A DNA stretch of 64,000 nt from Dryomyza anilis. Lineage: Eukaryota; Arthropoda; Insecta; Diptera; Dryomyzidae. The DNA is taken from assembly GCA_951804985.1 (NCBI GenBank), contig OX638131.1, positions 57,147,344-57,211,343 of the forward strand, read 5' to 3'. Position numbers and translations under genes: made by a program. Shown here piece by piece: positions 10,781 to 21,135 of the stretch. Within the stretch, counting starts at the first letter, position 1. Every line of letters begins with the position of its first letter. The notes below the pieces were generated by a model, which made no database searches, was not told where the DNA came from, and was given only the letters and a program-made list of their open reading frames with translations.

Positions 10781-11909
10781 CTAGTATTTAGTAGATCCAC
10801 CCTTTGCTGCTATGACCGCAACAATTCTGTTTGGCATGCTTGAAACTAATTTCAAACATGTGTCTTCTGAAATGTTTGCCCACTTTTCACGTAAAGCTGT
10901 CATTAAACTTGCTCGTGATGATATGTTATGTTTCCTAATTTTATTCTTTAAAATAGACCATAAATGCTCTATTGGATTTAAGTCTGGTGACTTTGCTGGC
11001 CATTCCAAAAGGTCGATATGATTAGTTTGCATCCATTGCAAAGTTATTCCAGATTTGTGGCAAGAAGCGTTGTCCTGTTGAAATTTGACGACTTGTAAGT
11101 TGGTACCACCATAAATTTTTAAAAATGATGATGGTATTGCATCTTCAAGGACATTTATTTACATAGTATGCACTGTTCATCCGACCTTCGCAAAGTGATA
11201 TTTCACCCACACTACCAGTAGCCATACAACCCCAGATTATAATACTGCCTCCTCCGTGTTTCATCGTAAGTACCACGCAGTCTGGGTGATATGCCTCTCC
11301 CACCCTGCGCATTACATATGCAACACCGGGTGTTCCTAAAATCTAATAAAAATTTTAAAAAGAGGACTCACTAAAACATATCATAACTAATTAATAGTTA
11401 GTACCAGGGACATGTAAGCACTTCTTACGAAGAAAACATAATGTAATTAATTGTACCTCGAAATTGGATTCTTCCGACCACAGCATGTTTAACCAATCTT
11501 CAGCTGTATTCTGATGTATTTTTTCCCGTTCTAGTCGATGTTTTTTGTTGCATTCTGTTAGCCATGGCTTTTTCCTGGCCTTGCAACCTCTAAGCCCAGA
11601 ATCTTGAAGACGTCTCCTTATGGTTCTAGAAGAAATATTTTTTCTGTTGTCTTCGGAAATGGCCGCAGCTAGCTTTGAAGAAGTCAACCTACCGTTTTTC
11701 AACACATCTCGAATCGAATTTCGGTCTTCACGACATGTTGTATCACGTTTCCGACCACATCTCTTTCTGGAATTATGCGTACCAGTGTTCCCAGAACGAT
11801 TTATAGTATATTGAACACCGAATCGGGAACAGTTGCCCATTCTTGCAATTTCGTTATGACTTAACCTATCTTCATGTATTTTTACACGCTGTTGCATCGA
11901 TAGTTCCAT
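10781..11909 (-). pseudogene. Tc1-type DD34E transposase with intron-like insert
   Basis: Start chosen at the ATG giving MELSMQQRVKIHEDRLSHNE, because the upstream frame extension has no family similarity. Order: N-terminal helix-turn-helix region, a second DNA-binding region with RTIRRRLQDSGL, then the catalytic domain. The first catalytic Asp, expected in the WSDES motif, reads WSEES (Asp to Glu). The second is in QQDNASCH, and the Glu lies 34 residues later in SPDLNPIEHLW, giving DD34E spacing. Between SNFE and ILGTPG the homologous protein is contiguous, but DNA 11343-11456 (114 bp) intervenes with GT...AG ends. One frameshift near 11157 follows. Cannot encode an active enzyme as it stands. 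Confidence 0.93.
11343..11456 (-). other. Candidate 114-bp intron in the Tc1 transposase
   Basis: On the minus strand it begins GTACAATTAA after a GAG codon and ends TTTTTATTAG before ATTTTAGGAAC. It has an upstream ACTAACTATTAATT that could serve as a branch site. Removing it restores the family-typical reading without changing phase; kept, it contains stop codons. The donor GTACAA is weak, so a non-intron insertion remains possible. Confidence 0.5.
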
Positions 11910-12354
11910 TTTTTTTACCCATATCAGTAATTTACCATTCAAATAAATATTTAGTATTAAAAACAGTGACACGAATCACACCGCAATTTTAGATTTAACA
12001 ATTTTTCATAAGAATACAAAATTAAAAAAAAATGTATTTTGTAAATATATTGAGTAATTTCCAAATATCGGTTTATAAACACTCATTAAGATGACAACAT
12101 ATGTTGATTAGGTCCTAAGTAATTCATAATAGTACAACTAAAGGGGGTTTCCAAAAAATGACAATGGATATATGGGCACTATGTTAGGGTGCTTCAAACT
12201 TTTGGATAAGTCTGTAGATATAATATTCTTATATAGGAAAGTTTCTTGAGGTCAATGAATGATTCAACTCAGGCATAGTTTGATAACAATGTCTTCATCA
12301 CTCCAAAGCAAAATATTGTTAAATTAAAGATGGGTGATTTTTCTACCAGTGTAA

Positions 12355-12770
12355 GTGCCTTGTAAGAGAGGTGGGCGTGTCCGCCGACCGATTTGGCTGA
12401 TTTTTAAATTCAGAACTGCCTTTTAACTAAAAAATAATGAAACGAAATTTTATCGCACTCGGAGGACAATTATTTTTCATATTACTGTATATCTGGACAG
12501 ACAGATATTGACGGACAGATAGACGGATTACCATACGACATGGCAAATCAACTCGGAAACTGATGCTGATAAAGAATATATGACGGGTTTTGTGCAAAAA
12601 AAGGGTCAAGTCCACATTTTTTCGAAATTGAGTTTTTGATGACATATGATAGATTTTTATATTTCGCGTCGCTTTTTTTTGCACCAAACCCTTCATATGT
12701 ACTTTTCCATACCTACCATGCCTCCTACGAACGAACTTAATATAACCTTATTCCCCATGGTTATAGAGTA
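12355..12770 (+). mobile_element. Degraded mini-me-like fragment
   Basis: GAGGTGGGCGTGTCCGCCGA, then GACAGACAG/GACGGACAGATAGACG and CCATACCTACCATGCCTCC in the same order as the copy at 9400-9706. It is interrupted by about 120 bp and lacks the GGGTATAAAAA end. It lies within the right part of the hAT-like element. Confidence 0.6.
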
Positions 12771-13050
12771 AAACTAAATTGGTTTGGGATGACTGAAAAT
12801 TCCACAAAATATTTTTTTTGAGTGGTAGGAGCAGAAGATTAAAAAAATATTCTCTTCATATAAAAAAAAAACGCCCTAAGAGCTCATTATAATTTTTGTA
12901 ATGTATCATTAAAAAAAGACAAACATCGGAAAACATCGTAAAACATCGAGGTTTTTTTTCAGATGTTTTTTTGGCATTGATGCTTATTTTTGAAACATCG
13001 AAAAAAAAACATCTATGATTTTTCTGGCGATTTTCAACCCTAATACCGAT

Positions 13051-13794
13051 CGATATGAATTCCAAGTGATACGGTCAGCTGTTTAATATGAATGCATTGT
13101 TGCATTTCTCAAACCAAATTATGGCAAATTTTTTACTACTTTTTACTTAATTTTTTAAAATGTATTCATTAAATTTATTAATTTGCAGATTGGGAGAACA
13201 CTCGTCCACCATCTTTACGTACAACAGAACAAATTTTATTAGGCTTCTACGAAAATTAGTTTTTATTTTGTGCTCTATGTACTGTATATAGGATAGCGCA
13301 AACGAACTCTGAGACTTCCATTTTCATCGTTTTTCTCGAAACCGACTCAATGACATGGGGCAAAAACCTATTCTCAGGTGAAGAATTATAATATATTTTT
13401 TAAATCTTTCAATAACATAATTTTAAATTTTTAATAAAGATTAACAATTTTAATGTTTTGGATGCTCAATAAATTACTAAAACTATTTTTAACAAATTAT
13501 GGGTCTGGAAAAATCGGAGAAATTTGTTTTTAAATGAAATTGTTCTAAAAATAGTTCTATTATATTGAATATGGCTTCCTTGGAAGGATTTGGCATCTAA
13601 CGGGATAATTTTGAAACATGAACGTTTGATTCATTTTTAGCATTATTGCGTCAGAATTTTTTTCCAACATTTTTTTGGAATTGATCATGTGTTAAAATTA
13701 ATTAAAATGAATAAACAAATTAAAAGTCAAATTATTCGAAAGAAAAAAAAATAATAAAGCAAAATTAAATGAGGCAATAAAAACAGTGATAACA
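13051..13794. other. AT-rich DNA, nothing recognised
   Basis: No recognisable gene or element. It leads into the transposase-like relic starting at 13795. Confidence 0.6.
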
Positions 13795-14722
13795 ATGAGT
13801 GAAATATTTAATGAAACAGTGAAAACTTGTGAAAATGCAGAACCGACAAGGAATTCTAGTAGTATTTTTTTAAAACATGTTCATCGAAGCTTTAGTGACG
13901 AATTGTTGAGCTTGCTTCAATCGAAAGGTTTAGATGTACCAAAATCCACGAAAACTCTACTAAATAGAATCCGCTGCGATTCACTCTGAGTCACTCCTGG
14001 ACAGTGGGATTAAGACGACAGCTACTGAAATTGGGCGAATTGCTGCAAACTATTGAAGAAATTGTAATTGACATTGGAAGATGGACTGCAATAAGCAGGA
14101 ATAATGGCCTATAGCCAATTTTGGGAAAAATAATTTAATTGGAACACAATTGCAGTGTCTCTTAGAGCATTTATATGTGATGCTCCGGCCAGAGCATTTG
14201 TAATTGGTTGCATGGATGCTTCAGATGTTGCCAAATCGATACAAGAATAACCAATGTTACTGTATATTGCACTAATATTGGACGAAGCAGAGCAAATGAA
14301 TGATATAGAAATAGAGAATACCAAAATCATCATTAAAAATTATTTTTAAACGAACTCACAGAACTCGAATACATTGGAACCCAAATGATTACGCAGTTTC
14401 CGATTGATGCAATGCATCTAATAGATTTAAGAGTCATGCGAAATATGCTTCACTTTTTTATTAATGAAGCTTCCAACAAAAAAAAAAAATAAACGGAATT
14501 GAGAACAGCTTTTTAGCAATTTCAGGCTACATTTCCAGAGATTTCGTACGAAACCCCAGATCCTTTGAGGAACTATGTAGAGCGAAGGCATGTGAATATC
14601 GCCAGTTCTTCTTGTATACGGGAATAGTTATTTTAAAAGATCTTGTAAGCGATAAATGCTACAATAATTTTCTCCATTTGCATACAATCATTTTCTTCAT
14701 TTGTATACAGCATACAGATTAC
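13795..14722 (+). pseudogene. Transposase-like relic (ICDAPARAF family), 5' part
   Basis: The ATG at 13795 opens a 63-codon frame ending in LLSLLQSKGLDVPKSTKTLL, resembling the N-terminal LPK-RTLL motif of a large uncharacterised transposase-like family in arthropod and cnidarian genomes. After stops and shifts come LRAFICDAPARAF, PIDAMHLIDLRVMRN, then ACEYRQFFLYTGIVILKDLV and NNFLHLHT. These blocks appear in this order in that family, which I associate with DUF4218-type (CACTA-like) proteins; the superfamily name is from memory and unsure. The sequence is broken by the RTE insertion at 14723 and continues at 17348. At least four stops or frameshifts. Confidence 0.65.
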
Positions 14723-17347
14723 AGCATACAGGGGACTATGGGGGCGATTATCACAAGACAACGTGTCTGAGTGCTTCAACATGGCGAAGCCAGCGCAATC
14801 CTTGTCGGTGTCGTCTCAAGTCAACTCACTGGTCACCAGAATTGGCAAATTGTCAAATGGTGACACCTCCACTTCGTTGGAAGTCCTCCTCGTGGAAGTC
14901 CCTGGAAACGGCGCTCTACACCACCCGGTGTAGAAGTCGGCTAAAGTGAGTGGCGAGCATCTCCCTCAGAGTGAGGGTTCGTGCGTTGGGTTTGGGTCCC
15001 ACCACGGAAAAAACCTATGCGCCCAATGAAAACAAAAAAGAGGCCTCGGATAACGACCGATTACAACGATAACGACCCACGCAAACGTTTTAAGGACCAT
15101 GATTTACGGATATGCACCTGGAATGTCCGGACCCTTTATAGGGAAGGTGCCTCTATCCAGCTGGCAGATGTCCTCGAAAAATATAAGGCTGACATTACCG
15201 CTATCCAGGAGATGCGATGGACGGGACAGGGCTGTTCGAAACAAGCGTCTGTGATATCTACTACAGCTGCCATGCGGAGAGACACGAATTTGGATGTGGA
15301 TTTGTGGTCGGCAAGAGAATCCGCCACCTTGTCTCTAGGTTCACGCCCGTGGACGAAAGGCTGGCAACAATCCGAATCAAGGCTAAATATTTCCATATCA
15401 GCCTAATTTGTGCACACGCCCCGACGAACGAGAAAGATGACGAGACAAAAGAGCGCTTTTACGAACGCCTAGACAACGCATACGAGCGCTGCCCCCGCCA
15501 CGATATCAAAATCGTGCTAGGCGATTTTAACGCCAAGGTGGGCAGAGAAGCCATCTATTGTCCCACAATCGTTCTAGGCGATTTTAATAAGATAAGACGC
15601 CTCGCCGGAGGTTCAAAATCCGGAGCCTCTTCCTGTAAAGATGAGAACGGAAATCTAGTGACAGATATCCAGAGCACACTGAAAATATGGAGGGATCACT
15701 TCTCTAAAATGCTGATAGGTGATGATGACCGCAATTCCACCGATAGAGAAGCAAACCCGGCAACCCCAGTACTTGATGACGTCGTTGAGATTCCGCCACC
15801 CGACCATGACGAGGTCAGAACAGCCATTGCTCGGCTGAAAAACAACAAAGCCGCAGGTGCTGATGGCCTGCCTGCTGAATTGTTTAAGACCGGAGGCGAA
15901 GAGCTAATAGAGAGCATGCACGAGCTCGTAAGCAGAATATGGTCGGATGAAAGCATGCCAAGTGACTGGAACCTCAGTGTACTCTGCCCAATCCTTAAGA
16001 AAGGGGATCCCACTATCTGCGCCAACTACCGTGGGATCAGCCTACTCAATATCGCATACAAGGTTCTATCGAGCGTATTATGTGAAAGACTGAAGCCCAT
16101 CGTCAACAGACTGATTGGACCTTATCAGTGCGGCTTCAGACCTGGAAAGTCCACCATAGACCAGATTTTCACATTGCCTAATCCAGGAAAAGACCCTAGA
16201 AAAACAGATCGACACCTACCACCTATTAGTCGACTATAAAGCCGCCTTCGACACTCCGATAAGGGAACGATTATACGCCGCAATGTCTGAGTTCGGTATA
16301 CCTGCGAAACTTATAAGGCTTTGCAGGATGACCTTGAGCAATACACGTTGCTAAGTGAGAATAGGAAAAGACCTCTCCGAGCCATTTCATACCGAACGAG
16401 GTTTCAGACAGGGTGACTCCCTATCGTGCGACTTTTTTAACTTATTGATGGAGAAAATAGTTCGAGCTGCCGAACTCCGTCAAAGCGGCACTATCCTCAA
16501 CAAAAGTGTCATGCTGCTCGCATATGCCGACGATATTGATATCATTGGCAGGAGCATACGAGCAGTCAGTGCAGCATTCTCCAGATTGGAGAAAGAGTCG
16601 CGTCGAATGGGTCTAGCGGTGAACGAGGACAAGACGAAGTTCCTTGTGTCAACAAGCAAAAAAGAGTCCGTGCGTCTTGGACAAAAAGCTGATTTTGACA
16701 CCCACAAGTTCGACATTGTGAAGGACTTCGTCTATCTGGGATCCAGCGTAAACAGCAACAACGACGTCAGACTGGAAATTAAACGGAGAATAACTCTTGC
16801 CAACAGGTGCTACTTTGGGCTCAGTAGGCAATTGAGAAGCAGAGCCCTCTCTCGCCGGACAAAAATAAAGCTCTACAAGTCACCATCATGCCCGTCCTAC
16901 TTTATGGTGCAGAAACATGGACGCTGGCCTCCGCCGATGAGAGAGTACTGGGAGCGTTCGAGAGAAAGATTCTCAGTAAAATCTTTGGCCCTATCTGCTT
17001 TGCTAGCGAGTATAGAATCAGGATGAACCACGAGCTGTATGAGTTATTCGACGACATTGACATAGTCAAGCGCATCAAGATCCAGCGGCTTCGCTGGCTA
17101 GGTCATGTCGAACGAATGGATGAAAACACTCCAGCCAAGAAGGTGCTTGAATCGAAACTCGAAAGTGGACAGCGTAGAAGAGGGCGTCCAAATATGCGTT
17201 GGAAAGACCAAGTTGAGGACAACCTGGCAACGCTTGGTATTTCTAACTGGCGTCAGCGCGCGCAAAGCAGATCCGACTGGCGCGGCTTCATCTCAGCGGC
17301 CAAAACCGACCCACGGTTGTAAGGGCCATTTAAGTAAGTAAGTAAGT
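14723..17347 (+). mobile_element. RTE-type LINE copy 2 with 11-bp target duplication
   Basis: The insertion is bounded by ATACAGATTAC at 14712-14722 and 17348-17358. It ends with a short 3' UTR and a (TAAG)n tail (17334-17347), a hallmark of RTE-group elements, which carry short tandem repeats instead of poly(A). It sits inside the transposase-like relic: the broken protein resumes right after the second duplication. Confidence 0.9.
14981..17322 (+). pseudogene. RTE-type endonuclease-reverse transcriptase, frameshifted
   Basis: Domain order in successive frames. First is an APE-type endonuclease: LRICTWNVRTL, ITAIQEMRWTG, then after a frameshift near 15230 ICAHAPT and [11 protein letters not shown]. 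Next is a reverse transcriptase: [32 protein letters not shown] and YQCGFRPGKSTIDQI; a frameshift near 16180; FRQGDS and intact YADDID. Last is the C-terminal GHVERMDENT and GRPNMRWKDQVEDNL region ending at 17322. Right after [14 protein letters not shown] an internal deletion brings in a second LGDFN-like piece, so the end of the endonuclease is missing. The tail resembles insect proteins annotated as craniofacial-development-protein-2-like, which derive from RTE elements. Confidence 0.9.
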
Positions 17348-17720
17348 ATACAGATTACTTTCTTGATCTCAAAGCTACACAACAAATGTAGATATTGCAA
17401 GAAAACATTTACAGGACTTTGTCACTAGCTTTTTCTGATATATATGGAGAAAAAAACTCTCACAAATAATACACCCAATATATTACATATTTGAAATGTG
17501 TAGAACAATTAGGACTAATTACAAACATTACGGCATATGACTTCGAAAATTTTATGCAGGACATTAAAAAATCCATAAAAAAACCACACAGCCACTCAAT
17601 AATATATATTATGACAAAACGATCGAAGAAGGCATTATAATTTCAATAGCTAAATCCGAAACTTACATTAGTCACTATTACCCGTATATTTTTTTACGGA
17701 TGATTAATGGAACATTTTTA
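17348..17720 (+). pseudogene. Transposase-like relic, 3' part beyond the LINE
   Basis: Resumes the family of 13795-14722 after the target duplication. Recognisable is a decayed block, DFENFMQDIKKSIKKPHSHS, matching the FEN-L--KK-VR-P motif that in this family follows the histidine-rich NVH-L-HL region. Many stops. Further pieces may extend to about 18770. Confidence 0.5.
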
Positions 17721-18186
17721 AAAGTGACAAAAATAAAAAAGTTCATGGCAAACCTATTCGAACTTTTGAAAGTTTTTTCAGGGTTACTGAATGAAACGAA
17801 AAAAAACGAAAACAATTGCATTTTTAATCGTTTATCTAAACAAAACAAAAAAATAAGAAAATAAAGAAAACAAAATAATTCTGTTCCGAAAAAAAAGTTA
17901 TATTTTAAATAAAAAAAAAATCAAAAAAATGGTTCAGAACTTTATTTTTGAAATTTTAAAATAAAGTTCTGAAAGAAAAAATTAAGCAAGTTTTTCACAA
18001 ATATTTTGGCAAAAATGCTGTGAAGTAAAACAACATACTATGCTATAGGCAGATTATCATGCTCAAACCAAAGGTGCATTTATATGGAATTTAAGTTAGA
18101 AGAATTCTTTAACACAGACTCGACAGAGAAGAATATATGAGTACTTTTGTAGCGAAAGGAAACTGCGGTACCATGGTTCAATAATA
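17721..18186. other. AT-rich DNA, nothing recognised
   Basis: Homopolymer-rich sequence between the relic and a truncated SINE. No coding motif seen. Confidence 0.55.
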
Positions 18187-18345
18187 ATAGTTTAGCGCTA
18201 CAGTCCTGAAGAACTTAGGCCGAGCGCTCTCACCATTTGAACTGTTTATGTTTAATGTCGATTCCGAACGGCGGGATGAGAGCTTTTTATGCGCGGTGTT
18301 TAATTTCGGAGGTTTGTGATTGTCTGCCGAGAGGTAGCGCGGCCT
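18187..18345 (-). mobile_element. SINE family A, tRNA head missing
   Basis: TTTAGCGCTACAGTCCTGAA, GAGCGCTCTCACCATTTGA and CCGAACGGCGGGATGAGAGC match the 3' half of family A on the minus strand. The sequence stops after GAGAGGTAGCGCGG, so the tRNA-like head is absent. Confidence 0.8.
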
Positions 18346-18879
18346 TCACGCACCTCGATGAATATCACTCAATCTTGAAGATGTATATGGTTCCTTGCGT
18401 GCAAAAGTTTTATTCAAAAAAAATTGTTTCAACATTTCAATTTTATTTTATCTGAAGGTTTTTTTTTTAACGAAAACCAAAAAATTTTGTTCATTTCAAG
18501 ACCTTTTTATTCAGAAACCGGTTCAAACGTTCTATAAAAATAACGTTTCTTTCAGAACTTTGTACTTGAATTTTTATTTTTTTGTTCATATTGAATATTT
18601 TTTTTTAACTTTTTTTTTTTGGTTATTTTGTTCAGTACCCCTGTTTTTTTTTAATTACCTGTTTCATCACACATGTTAGGAATAGTAATATTTAAAGATG
18701 TAGACAAAACTGCACACATTACTTTTAACCTAAAGGAAATAAATAAAAAAACTAGTTTGCTTGCCGTACAAGGAATCTTTCATATTATTTCCAAGATTGC
18801 GTATCGTCTAATAATTATATATTTTAAATTCTAGAATATTCTTCACAAGAAGTTTTGTGTGCCGCAAAGTACTGGTTAG

Positions 18880-19134
18880 TTTATTATCTGGTACAATCTA
18901 AAACTGAGAATCGGCAAATCGAGAAAAATATTAGCCAGGCAAAAGACACTTGCCGATTTACTTGAGGAAAATAATCTGTTGCTTAGAAGGAATATCGGCC
19001 TGGTCAAAGAATTAATAATGGCTAGATTTCCATTAAAATCGGAAGAAGAATTAACACTAACTAGAAGAATAATTGAACGGCGAAATGGAACATTGGACAT
19101 TATATTAAAAATATATATATATTTTTTTAAATAA
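18880..19134 (+). pseudogene. Open frame with DUF4806-like motif
   Basis: An 84-codon plus-strand frame without an initiating ATG near its start, open from the codon after a TAG at 18877. It contains KTLADLLEENNLLLRRNIGL and ELIMARFPLKSEEELTL. The FPLKSEEEL stretch after a leucine-rich helix resembles the core of DUF4806, a domain common in insect repeat-associated proteins. It could be a terminal exon or the 3' end of a transposon protein. No splice site is clear; an AG at 18870 and the TAG at 18877-18879 precede it. It is unusual here for having no internal stop. Function unknown. Confidence 0.35.
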
Positions 19135-19679
19135 CACTTATAAAAAAAAAAATTGTAATTTTTTACAAAATTTAAATATAATATTGGACACAAACATTAT
19201 GTCATATATTTCAATGGGTCAAAGGGAAAGAAATCTTTGAAAATGTACAAAAATTGTATACGTTGCTAAAAGGTAGTATTATTATTTGTTCATTTTACAG
19301 AATCTTTATCATCAGAAAGCTATGAAAAATTTGTTGAAAAATAACAGATAGCATTTATATTAATTAAGAAAAAATGAATGCACGAGAGAAAGAGAAGAAA
19401 GACAACGAATAATTATTTATTATACATTATTATATAATCTAAAATATTTAATATAAAAATATGTGAATGTATCCATTTATTAATAGTATAAGAATTTTTT
19501 ATTCAAAGAATTTCTTTAATAACTTAATGAATTTTGTATTTATTTTTTCTTTTACGATTTATGATAAAATTAAAAATAATTTGAATGTTTTATGTTTAAA
19601 TTAAAAATACTTTTAAAATCATAGATTTATTTAGTTTATTCTATAATGCGGTTTTAGAGACGGTATTACTGGAATACAT
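19135..19679. other. AT-rich DNA, nothing recognised
   Basis: Very AT-rich sequence with no coding or element motif seen. Confidence 0.55.
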
Positions 19680-20371
19680 TGATGACGTCATTATTGATTT
19701 ATACATGACTGTCTTCGATGATTAGCATCTGTGACATCCTTGATGACATTTCATTATAACTTCATTAATGAAATGATTTATGACGTACACGTATGACATG
19801 CCATTGACAAAATCATACATGACAATCATCAATGAAATTATGTATGACAAACATTTAGGATATCCTTGATGAATGTCTTTGCCATGCATTTTATCATAGA
19901 CATTCATTGATGCAGGGTCTATGAATGACGTGCATGACATCGGTAATGGAACATCATGCATGAATCAGTGGAAATTTGTATGAACATGACATCAATGCTT
20001 TGCAGGGCGAAAATGCTATCGGTTATCGATGTTTCTGACCTGACATAGGGGAATCATAGAGAAATCATTGAGGAATCATTGGTGACACTTCTTGCTGGGT
20101 ATATAAGGGCGCCGCATCTGAGCAGCATTTTAGTTGTGGTTTGATAGTGAACTAGTGTGAACTCGAGTGAACATTGTTAAGCTAAAGTGTAGAAATTCAG
20201 CAGTTGATATAAGTGATTATTCTTTAAGTTGTTATTTAAATACATAAAGTTAATTAATACTAGTTGAAATAATACTAGTTTAAACCAAATATAAGTGTGT
20301 TTTTATTTTGTACATAATTCAGCAATACAAACTCGTAGAAAAGTTTTCCGTAGACTGAATTTTCGTAACAA
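19680..20371 (+). mobile_element. LTR-like segment with a dense TGAC-motif array
   Basis: The 3' part (about 20095-20371) follows the solo LTR at 8581 in order: TATA-like GGGTATATAAGGG, CATCTGAGCAGCA, TAATTAATACTAG, GTGTTTTTATTTTGTAC, then GACTGAATTTTCGTAACA at the end. Upstream, 19680-20090 is filled with ATGACAT, ATGACGT and their inversions, including the palindrome TGACGTCA at about 19682. I could not find the TG start, so the left edge is approximate. It looks like a solo LTR of a related but distinct family, with an enhancer-like U3. Confidence 0.6.
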
Positions 20372-20799
20372 TATATTAAACTGATTTGCGAGAACAGACA
20401 TTTTTGAAATTACCAACCTCCTCACTACCTAAACTCTTGATCGATTCGCTGTGGAATGGCCCACGTATTACCCATTTATTGTTTTTCTTAGGGTGTAGTT
20501 AAAATTATGTAGTTAATAATTTTTTGTCTTAGTTTTTTCCGTGTTCAATATTCCATTCTTTATAAGTATAAAATTTAATCCTATAGGTTTATACGAAATG
20601 TAATACATCATGTATTACAATGTAATGGCAAAAGATATAGAACACTTTTTTAATCTTTTATGATTATTATAAAATATATTCTTTTTTCGTCAAGCCATAT
20701 TAAATTACATTCTATACATAATTACGTACCTATATCAAACAACAAAAATAATTTTTCAAATTTTTAAAAACAAGAAATAAATTCAATAAAAGTTCTTAC
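20372..20799. other. Intronic DNA downstream of the helicase exon
   Basis: No exon of the SNF2 gene recognised. A minus-strand frame ending near 20394 (KWVIRGPFHSESIKSLGSEE) is open for about 41 codons but matches nothing I know, and its start does not suit the phase left by the exon at 20800. Confidence 0.5.
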
Positions 20800-20937
20800 A
20801 TTCTTTCAAATTATTTTGAATTGGAGTTCCGGTCAATATAATTCTCTTTGGAGTCACTATTTCTGCAACAGCAAGGCTTATGGCTGACTTTCGATTTTTA
20901 ATAATATGGCCTTCATCACAAACAACTATATCAGCAC
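20800..20937 (-). CDS. ATRX/XNP-type SNF2 helicase exon with DEGH box
   Basis: A 138-nt internal exon on the minus strand, bounded by TATTTTAG acceptor and GTAAGAAC donor. It encodes 45 full codons: ADIVVCDEGHIIKN contains Walker B (DEGH, the DEAH-type box of the ATRX/ARIP4 group), and RIILTGTPIQNNLKE is helicase motif III. The exon completes a glycine codon begun upstream and ends one base into the next codon. The exon at 58664-58857 ends in exactly the complementary phase; together they read ...LLKPG-ADIVVCDEGH, matching the ATRX-type reading (DPG-PD-VVCDEGH). ATRX/XNP proteins are nuclear ATP-dependent chromatin remodellers. The next exon (expected to start with the second base of a Tyr codon) was not found between 1 and 20799. 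Confidence 0.9.
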
Positions 20938-21135
20938 CTAAAATACATAAAAATGTGTAATATTTAATATATATATATATAATATATGGTTAAATTTAAT
21001 ACTTATATAAAAAGAAAAGAAAGTGTGTTCAAAATATAACCACATTATTTAAAACTAGTTGGTTGTTGCCGAGCTGCGCAATTTTTTTTTAAATTTAAGT
21101 ACTTTAAAACCAATTAAGTTGATAAAATTACATAC

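Larger units (their letters stand above)
10665..12214 (-). mobile_element. Tc1-like transposon, 1.55 kb
   Basis: Imperfect terminal inverted repeats of about 30 bp: CAGTCTTGGCCAAAAGTTTG at the left and, inverted, CAGACTTATCCAAAAGTTTG at the right. A TA dinucleotide is on each side (10663-10664 and 12215-12216). It carries one decayed minus-strand transposase gene and is inserted into the hAT-like element at 9738-13042. Length and ends are typical for Tc1 elements. Confidence 0.93.
9738..13042. mobile_element. hAT-like element with 8-bp duplication, hosting a Tc1 insertion
   Basis: The ends are TAGGGTTTCAAA (left) and the inverted TAGGGTTGAAAA (right). The octamer ATACCGAT flanks both sides exactly (9730-9737 and 13043-13050). 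Both subterminal regions are crowded with ACATCGATGTTTT-like words (about 9750-9835 and 12920-13020). Subtracting the Tc1 element (10665-12214) and a mini-me-like piece (12355-12770) leaves roughly 1.3 kb without a transposase frame, so it is non-autonomous. The 8-bp duplication places it in the hAT-like group by established rule; no protein confirms this. Confidence 0.85.

Noticed and set aside
20394..20495. Terminal exon of the helicase (minus-strand frame ending in a stop)
   Set aside because: Joining it to the exon at 20800 in the required phase gives an early stop, and the residues do not match the expected continuation after NNLKEY.
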